From contig JADNRX010000160.1 of assembly GCA_015501595.1 (NCBI GenBank), forward strand, positions 54,339 through 118,338: a DNA stretch of 64,000 nt, written 5' to 3'. Both the position numbers and the translations under genes were made by a program. Under the pieces are notes generated by a model. The model worked only from the letters and a program-made list of their open reading frames with translations. It was not told the DNA's origin and did no database searches. The DNA comes from Hymenopellis radicata. Its lineage: Eukaryota > Basidiomycota > Agaricomycetes > Agaricales > Physalacriaceae. This document shows, piece after piece, positions 57,110-64,000 of this stretch; position 1 is the first letter of the stretch, and every line of letters begins with the position of its first letter.

Positions 57110-59780
57110 TGAGCGAACCCGGTGGCAGATGGACGCCCTTTCTCGCGCGCAATTTCTGCTCGATCGCGTCAGACCAGACACATGGCAGTGGCCAGTCGGC
57201 AGGGCATCCGTGCCGTGCGAGGCCAGGTCATGTAGTCACGGACGTGGACGCGAACCAGTACATCGCCACCTATTTCCCCTACTACGTGATGCTAAGATCC
57301 GTGCTCGGCGGAACATTAGCGAGAGCAATAATTTTAGGATTGGGGAACGGCCTGCGCCCGTTTGACTGTAATTTCACGGTGGGGGGTCACCATTTCGCGT
57401 TTCCACTGCCATGTCAAGTTTATTTCTCGGCCAGATTGTCTATCCATCCGCGGAGCGACTTGTGCTCTCTTATTCCTTTGTGATGCTACTCTCGTTATTT
57501 TCACGGCCCTCATGTCGTCCGACCGCCAATCGACTACATCTACAATCGATTGATTCAGGACCGTTGTCCTGCTCGCAGCGTGTTAACCATCAGTACAGAA
57601 AGATCCCTATCCTTTCCGCTATCTTTCCGCCCCAGTATTCACCGCCGTCCTTTCTCGAAACATCGTCATCCGAAAATTGTTTCGGTTTGAGATAGTTCTT
57701 ACGATCCGTCGTCTCCGTTTCACTCCATTCACACATAACGCTACACAGACATGACGACGCGATCAAGGTTAAGTTCATTCGCGGTAGCATGGTCTGGGAT
57801 GCTGTACGAGGAACGGTTCTGCATTATGCTGACCTCAGGCTGACCTCATCTACCAGCGACCGCACTGGTAAATACGTTTACTCTGTTTTCTTCTTGATAG
57901 CTCTCAGATTTTCTCCAGCCTTCTGTATCTTCGCCAATGCAGCCTATTCTCACCAAGTTACTCCACGAGCGCTGAAGCACTCACGACGACGTTAACAACG
58001 GCGGTTGCCTCCACGGCAACGCGACATGAGCGACGACGCACCGGGCAGCACCCGCACGAGCCGCATTTCTCTTGTCAATTCCCGCATCTCGTGCTTCCCG
58101 TATCCCCTCGCATCCTCCACGGGGAAATTATCACTCGTCTCCACTCTTCCCATGTGTCCTACGACGACATTCTCAGAATGTGCAGGCTTTCCAGTAGTCC
58201 TTTTGTCTCAGGATGCCCCGCTGCATGTACGTCAAAGCTCAACTATCAATTATCCACCTGACATGTCCTTCAGTACATTGTATATTGTGCACCGAATGAA
58301 CACTCATTGTCCTCTCTTCTTGAACAAGAGTCAGAAGAAGTCGACTTTCCTCTGCGGTATAGGCAAGGGCGACGCGTCGTGACATACGGCTCGCGTCCCC
58401 ATGAGTTCTCGAAGGACTCAGAAAAAAGACGCGGCCACGACGATGGGCTCACATGAAGGACGTCGAGCAAGACGTCCTACCAGTCACGGGGAGCAAACAG
58501 ACGGCTCAAGGCTGTTGGCATCGTCCTCTTTGGAATCCTTGAACTTGAACTCTCCGCCCTCAAGACGGAAGAGCCGGCTTGCCTTAGCTATGTTCTCCTC
58601 GTCGTTCATAACGGCGGTTGTCGAGGAGACTGCGACGCTCACTAGCACTCGTCGTGTGATCCTCATGGGGCGGAAATGCAGAAACACCCGCCGCCGTAGG
58701 CGAGCGTCTCGGAGAAGACCTGGAGAAGACGACTGTTCGGGACGATTTCCTCTGATTCCGAATGATGTATTAACGTTGAATGAAATGGCGCCTGTATGTT
58801 TTGGCTGCAGTCATCGAATATTCCGTTGAAGCACATACATTTTCAGGTGTCGCTGGGGGCAAGTCGCGGAGTTATGTCACTTTGGTAATGAGGTAAGCAA
58901 GAAAGAGCTCAGCAGCGTAGCGCTTTAAACTGGGGGTCAATACCCCCGCCAGCCAGCGTAAGCAAGGAAAAACTGGACTTTGTTTGTAAAATGTTTATAA
59001 TAGGTCTTGCTACCAGAAAACTTGTGCACATTCGTCAAAAATAGATCTGCGATATAGATCAACCAACAGGTAAGGAGATGGGCGAGAGAACATACTGTGC
59101 ATATTCTTCTCCTGGGTGCAATCCTCGCCGTCCGTCATGGTCTTCAGTCGTTCACAAATTACGAGGGCTCTTGAAGAGCCAGAGTGGGCAAATAACGTCG
59201 ATGCCAACGCCGACTGGTTTGCTCTGCCGATGTCGCGGCGAAAAACGCGCCAGGCGCATTAGTGATTCTGGTGAATATGCCTAAACGAGTACTACGTAAC
59301 GACGGTAAGTGATCCAGGCTGTCAAAGCCAAGGCAAGCCTTACAACGAGCTGACGACCTAGCACAGAGTATTCACGTCGATCGTACACCGTTCTCCTTCC
59401 CATTGTAATATTGCGTGCTGTGGCGCATCGCTCACAGCAGGAGATGGGAAGTTTGGGCGGCGGACAGAGAGGCGAAGCGCGTTTCATGGGAGATCCTGAT
59501 TTTAACGTAGAAACGTTATGGGCTGCTTTCAGAGACTGTACGAGTACGCGAACCGAGCTGACATCGACGGGTTGACGGAGGAGTAGCGGTTCGGAGTAGT
59601 GGTAAGATGTTTGCTGTCGGCGAGCCGAGTTGGCAGTTGCGTCTTGATAAACGGAAATCCGGGGGGTTGGACGGCTGTATAGAAAATGGATAAACAAGTC
59701 AAAGATCAGTTAAGGGCTTGCGTACCTGTTTCTTGACTCCTCGATCGCCTCACTGCCAACCGCGTCATCGCGATACTGCT
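57110..59780. other. Low-repeat stretch without an assignable gene
   Basis: Short open frames occur on both strands. Examples are VTDVDANQYIATYFPYYVML at about 57240 (plus), FSSSFITAVVEETATLTSTR at about 58590 (plus), and TVYDRREYSVLGRQLVVRL at about 59375 (minus). Some are bounded by plausible GT/AG sites, so small spliced genes or their remains are possible. None matches a family I know, and frames do not link convincingly. No repeat structure stands out. Confidence 0.3.
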
Positions 59781-59789
59781 AACAATTGG

Positions 59790-60370
59790 GCAGCGCTGCC
59801 AGAGCAGAAGTACACATATCTGCCGCCGGAGAAGTGATGAAGAAGGTGCCGGGCTTCACGACAAAATATGGCCCCGCGGGAGAGCCTATCGTCGTGATCA
59901 AAACGTCGCGGTGTCTCATGGACTCGGTGAGAATAGCCAACACAATTGAGATTCAGCGCCTCGCCTCTGAATCAACCTGCCAATTAATGATGGAACCGCG
60001 ACAAGTTCTTGAGCGAGCGCATGTTGGGGGCATGTGTGTGGGAGAAGAAGGAATTCAGGAGAGGTTGCGAGGAGATGTACGGCTATGTGTATTGGTTAGC
60101 AGACGTGCTAGAAACAGTACGAGAACTCGGACCTTTATCGCGATGATTTGGATTTCCGTTTCGTTTAAAAGCGGAGCCTCTGCCAGTGTGCTTTGGAGGA
60201 GTCGGTGCGTAACCCGCTAATGAAAATATTGTTGACTTCGTCGAGCACAAAGTATGAAGACACACATACCTGCTCTTTTGCAACCCTCGAGGTCTCCAGG
60301 GCGCGTTCCAAAGCAGAAGAGACGCGACAGAACATGCCCTGTTTCGGAGCCAGGACAACCAGTTTTGTCG
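59790..60370 (-). other. Possible spliced gene or remnant, minus strand
   Basis: Minus-strand coding-like blocks are LAPKQGMFCRVSSALERALE then TSRVAKEQ. A GTATGT...ATTAG intron of about 54 nt (60270-60217) follows, joining in frame to RVTHRLLQSTLAEAPLLNET and EIQIIAIK. Further on there is SMRHRDVLITTIGSPAGPYF. An opposing plus-strand frame over 59786-60220 is also open, so the strand is not certain. No family recognised. Confidence 0.3.
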
Positions 60371-61720
60371 CTTTCCAAGACTATTAAGGCCCGGTGCCAT
60401 GGTGGTGGATATCCTTAAGGCGGCAGTTGGTTAAGAGACGATTTGTCAGGTGAGCTATATTTTCATCCTTCCGTCGGAGAGAGCTCTGAGTTATCTCGTG
60501 CAGCAGCAGGAAGAGCGGTTAAAGCCCCAGGTGGTCGTGGTCGAGAGTAAAGGCGCGATCACCTTGCTTCTGTACTTACCACCATCATGTCCACCAAGTC
60601 CTCTCCACAACTCGCGTGTAATGCTCACCGAAAGCCGAATTCCTCTGAACCTTCTCTGGCATCAATCTCCGTCAATCGTCCTGGTTCATTCCAAAGTCCA
60701 TGTCTACTCGAAACCGCCGGCAGAAAGAGGGCGTGAAACTGACATGCTCGTGGTGACGGTGGAATCCGCCGATACCGAGCCAGGATAGATGCTGGTTTTA
60801 TGGGAGGATGCTCGTGTCGAGGCCTCCCTCGTATGGCCATTTCTGCTCAGACGGAACTTGCTGAAGAGCGATCCGGTGTTCGGCCTATATCGCGTCGAAA
60901 GCCTGTCTTGGTGCGGTCTTGTAGTATCTCGAACTGCTTGCATTATCTAACCCTTTCAAAGGCTTGGGGCAATGTGACGCGGCGGACAACTCGTTCTCGC
61001 GTCCGACGACAAAATAGACGGGAGGATACCGCTCGCATCTACTTCCCCCTAACCATCCCCGTACATATATGACCCTACTGTTGAGACGTCTGTCCGGATA
61101 TTTCGCCAAGCCTTTCACATAGAAGACCAAGTACGGGACAATGTGTCTCCCTTGCACGGCGGGCCTTGCTACTCGTCGTGCGTCTGAGCGCAATCCACGT
61201 TATTTCTTTTGGTGTCCCAGCGAACGAGATTACAGGAGATGGAAAAGCGACGCGAGCGAGACACTATGGCGTTTGGGCGATCAATGTCTGGGTACATCCT
61301 GTTGATGGAAACAGAGATGTACTTGAGGGCGATGAAGACGGCAGAGGGGCTTACTTTGACGGTGAACTTTTTTCATCTGTCTCTGTGGTTTTTAAACTAA
61401 TCTCGGTCTAGTTGTGAGAAGACACGGAGGAAATGGACGACGCGATGATTCCTGCGGAATGAACGATCATACTTTGATTTTGGTTCGCGACTCTGCGCAG
61501 TGCATTTTCTTTGACTAACAACGTGTGTTCATGTAGGCGGCTTAATCCTACCTCATCAGGTCGTCGTCGCAGCCTTCTGGCTACTAGCGGTTATGTGAAG
61601 CTTTCGAACTCCCGCCGGTGAGAACTAGGACCGGTCATCATGAAGCGTATATGAAGATTTCAAGAACAGGAACTGCGGTGATCGACGCAGGATGGCCGCT
61701 TACCACCACCATCGATATCC

Positions 61721-62243
61721 ATGGCGCCCATGGCCTCACCTCAAAGTGCCGCCATTACCGAGTTGACTGGCTCTGGGCTGTCCCCATCGGCATTTTGGCT
61801 TCTCTTGTGCTTTGCAACCGCCTCTTCCGTTTACTCTACGCCGTTCCACGCATTTGGCCGGGGATACATCGTCGCCTCTCCGCTCGAGAGGCACAAAGAG
61901 GCCAAAGGCTCCTTGAAGGATATACTGTTTGAACGCCTGACTGATCAACAACGCGTCGTGTGGGACCAGATGTGTTGGTGCGTCGTCTCTTAACAGGATC
62001 TATGTGATTTCTGATGCTGTATATCCGGATAGTCTCGTGGAGAAGATCCACGACCTCCGTCGCCGCGATTACCAGACTAGGCAAGGCGGTGTAGGAGCCT
62101 TTGTCAGAGCATTGAAGGGACTGTACAAGGAAGCGCGCCCGCTGTCGGCAGAGACGGATGAGGTTAAGCTGAAGTTTGATGTATGTGACTTTTCCCACCG
62201 CCGACTGTCCAAGTTCTAATGCCAGCTATAGCAATTGGCGTAA
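61721..62243 (+). CDS. Small three-exon protein, function unknown
   Basis: Exons 61721-61977, 62033-62180 and 62232-62243 join in frame to 417 nt (138 residues plus stop). Donors are GTGCGT and GTATGT, acceptors ATAG and ATAG. The product begins MAPMASPQSAAITELTG, has a hydrophobic segment PSAFWLLLCFATASSVYS that could be a membrane helix or late signal anchor, then a charged helical half (SPLERHKEAKGSLKDILFER, LVEKIHDLRRRDYQTR, FVRALKGLYKEARPLS). Exact phase closure at both introns supports a real gene. No family is recognised. It is the clearest intact gene in the last 7 kb. Confidence 0.5.
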
Positions 62244-63600
62244 CTATGCGCGCTTAATTCTGTCCGGTCGTTTCTTGGTGTTTGTATGGAGTAGCAATTC
62301 ATTATTTTCCCGATAAAGAAAGGCTCGTACATACAAGCGCAGACTTACTTCCTCTTAAGCACCTACAGTTTCCTGCATCCAAGGCACGCCCACGACGCCG
62401 TGGAAGATACCTGTTGACATATACATGATACTGTTTCCTAGATTACGAGCTCTTCAATCATCAACGTCAGATCGTCACCGTCGTGCTTTGGTCTTTCGTC
62501 CTGCGCTCGTTTACCTCCGACCTGCTAGGCGACACGGACGCTGCTAGCCTAGACGCCGACCCGGACCTTCCGGAAACCAGCTGATTTATTTCTTTCAAAC
62601 AGTGCTCGACCAGGGATATAATTCGTTTACCTGAATCCCGCTCGCGCCTTGCGTCAGAAGATCATCATGGCGGACGACTTCACACCTATTCTCCCTCTTG
62701 CTTTGCTCATAACAACGACGGCGAGCCGTGTTCTTTGGCGCATTCACTCTGCCTACTCGATGCTGGACATAGCTGCGTTTGGCTTCCGTCATGGAAGAGA
62801 ATCTGCAGAAGGACGTCCGCGTAGCGCACACGCAACAACGCGCTTGGAGAACATAGGTTTTCGCAATGTTGGGCAGATCGGGACGAGGCTTCGCGGTTAA
62901 CTTGGAGGGCAGTAGCTCCATCACGTCGACGGGCTGTAGTGCGTTTCCAGTCTTCAAAACTACGTACTTGAACTAATCGTTGATAGTTTCAACTCCTATC
63001 GAGAAGCCGAGTGGTCTCAATTTCCCTCTATCGCGATCCCCGCGCGCGTCGCCAGAAAGAGTTTATACCCCAGAGGCATGTTTTCCGTTCCGAAAGGGAG
63101 GAACCTCTCATATTCCACTCTGTCTCAAGCGGACAACACCACTCGCAACGACCAAGGAGCAGGGGCTGCGTCAACATGTCTGCCCCGAGCGCAGTGACTA
63201 TCCGTTTCCGCAATCACTCGGGCAGCAAAGCGCCTAGAGGACATTGCCGATCTGTATGAGACTGATACCGAGCCTGCTGATGATGAACCGCCCCAGAATT
63301 CACCACCGGAAGGAGATGGACGACGAGACTAGTAGCGACCTCGACGATGAGGTATGCAGGATTAAGTAGTCGCGTTATTGACATGCCTAACGCGACTACA
63401 GGTTGTCCCCGTCCGGCGGCCCAAAACTCCTTGATAACTGTGAGGTAAGCTACAAATGAGCGGGTATGCTGAAATATCGCGCTGTCAAGTCGGTAAGAGG
63501 AGGAACCACCAAATAAACCAGAAGCGTGCGGTCAGTGCAGTGATTGCAGGACCCGTGATTATACCGCGAAGAGGTCAATTTTGAAATTTCGCCCTCCGCC
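62244..63600. other. Stretch with weak coding signals only
   Basis: A frame at about 63215-63332 (plus) reads RAAKRLEDIADLYETDTEPA then DDEPPQNSPPEGDGRRD and a stop. It looks like the acidic end of a real exon, but its upstream exons are not clear. Between 62600 and 62960, open frames on both strands overlap without a clear winner. Nothing else is supported. Confidence 0.3.
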
Positions 63601-63604
63601 AAGA

Positions 63605-63750
63605 TTTGTCGGGACTTTTGGTTTGACCCCATGCGCGAGGTTTGTCGGGACTATTGCGTTGACATTGTGGTTTCGCAAAATTTGTCGGGACTTTGTTTCT
63701 GACCTATAAAAATCGCTAAAAATCACTCAAAAATTGCTAAAAATTCCCAA
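63605..63750. repeat. Three TTTGTCGGGACT copies followed by AAAATYRCT-type repeats
   Basis: TTTGTCGGGACT occurs at 63605-63616, 63641-63652 and 63681-63692, with related flanks (GTTTGAC, GTTGAC, CTGAC). A short array of AAAAATCGCT / AAAAATCACT / AAAAATTGCT units follows. It may be the subterminal part of another transposon cut off by the window end. Confidence 0.6.
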
Positions 63751-64000
63751 TTGACATAAGGACATGTAGAATACAAGTAAAAGCCTAGGATGATACATCC
63801 TCATCATCCTTCAAGTCAAACATACTGATGTTCTCCTTCCCTTTCCGCCGGATGGTACCAGAACTATTCATTGTCATTTATATAGTACACTACAGGCACA
63901 GCGCGTCGCTGTGGACAGAACGGCTCAAAATATCGAACAATGGACCACTAGATTAACTCATTGTGCCGCTGTGTCCATATTAGTCCATGCATGAACATTG

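Noticed and set aside
1..64000. CRISPR arrays, rRNA genes or prokaryotic operon features
   Set aside because: No regularly spaced identical repeats with unique spacers, no rRNA-like sequence, and pervasive spliceosomal introns; the DNA is nuclear fungal.

Overview
The window looks like a transposon-packed region of a basidiomycete (Agaricomycete-type) genome. The evidence is short GT-AG introns (about 45-60 nt), a TET/JBP-type dioxygenase gene, an NB-ARC/TPR STAND gene, and hAT, Ty3 and Tc1/mariner-pogo type elements in the forms typical of mushrooms. There is no operon structure or other bacterial signal. Most of the 64 kb is nested insertions, and several can be un-nested on paper because target duplications and reading frames close exactly.

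Layout. 0-3.5 kb: two small spliced genes on the minus strand plus hAT tail fragments. 3.5-16.1 kb: one hAT transposase gene (minus) split by two cargo elements, E1 (3731-8164, 7-bp target duplication) and D (9422-14196, 4-bp duplication). 16.4-16.76 kb: a SINE-like unit with a tRNA-like head. 16.76-29.4 kb: a decayed Ty3/gypsy element (minus), split between protease and reverse transcriptase by cargo element E3 (21111-25354). 29.9-31.2 kb: half of a foldback element. 31.2-31.7 kb: a hAT-type MITE. 31.97-38.5 kb: a TET/JBP-like gene interrupted by a 4.8-kb Tc1/mariner-pogo element that carries a transposase gene and a Ulp1-like protease gene. 38.5-39.7 kb: a second SINE-like unit and simple repeats. 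39.7-51.4 kb: cargo element E4, itself invaded by a complete foldback element (40924-43959, each arm hit by its own MITE) and by cargo element C (46153-50342). 51.4-53.4 kb: a third SINE-like unit with nested MITEs. 53.7-57.1 kb: a broken NB-ARC/TPR gene. 57.1-64 kb: low-repeat sequence with one convincing small spliced gene and few recognisable products.

The most notable content is a set of five 4.2-4.8 kb elements (E1, E3, E4, C, D). They have inverted termini and target duplications, no visible transposase, many internal palindromes, and in three of them fragments of ordinary host genes: succinyl-CoA:3-ketoacid CoA transferase in E1, an eIF4A-type helicase in E3, and a PUF RNA-binding protein in E4. 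In E1 and E4 the captured fragments still contain introns. E1 and E4 share one half in opposite orientation but carry different cargo in the other half, and the changeover lies at a 20-bp perfect hairpin. They look like Pack-type gene-capturing transposons. All homology statements come from reading the sequence and family knowledge; no alignment or database search was run.
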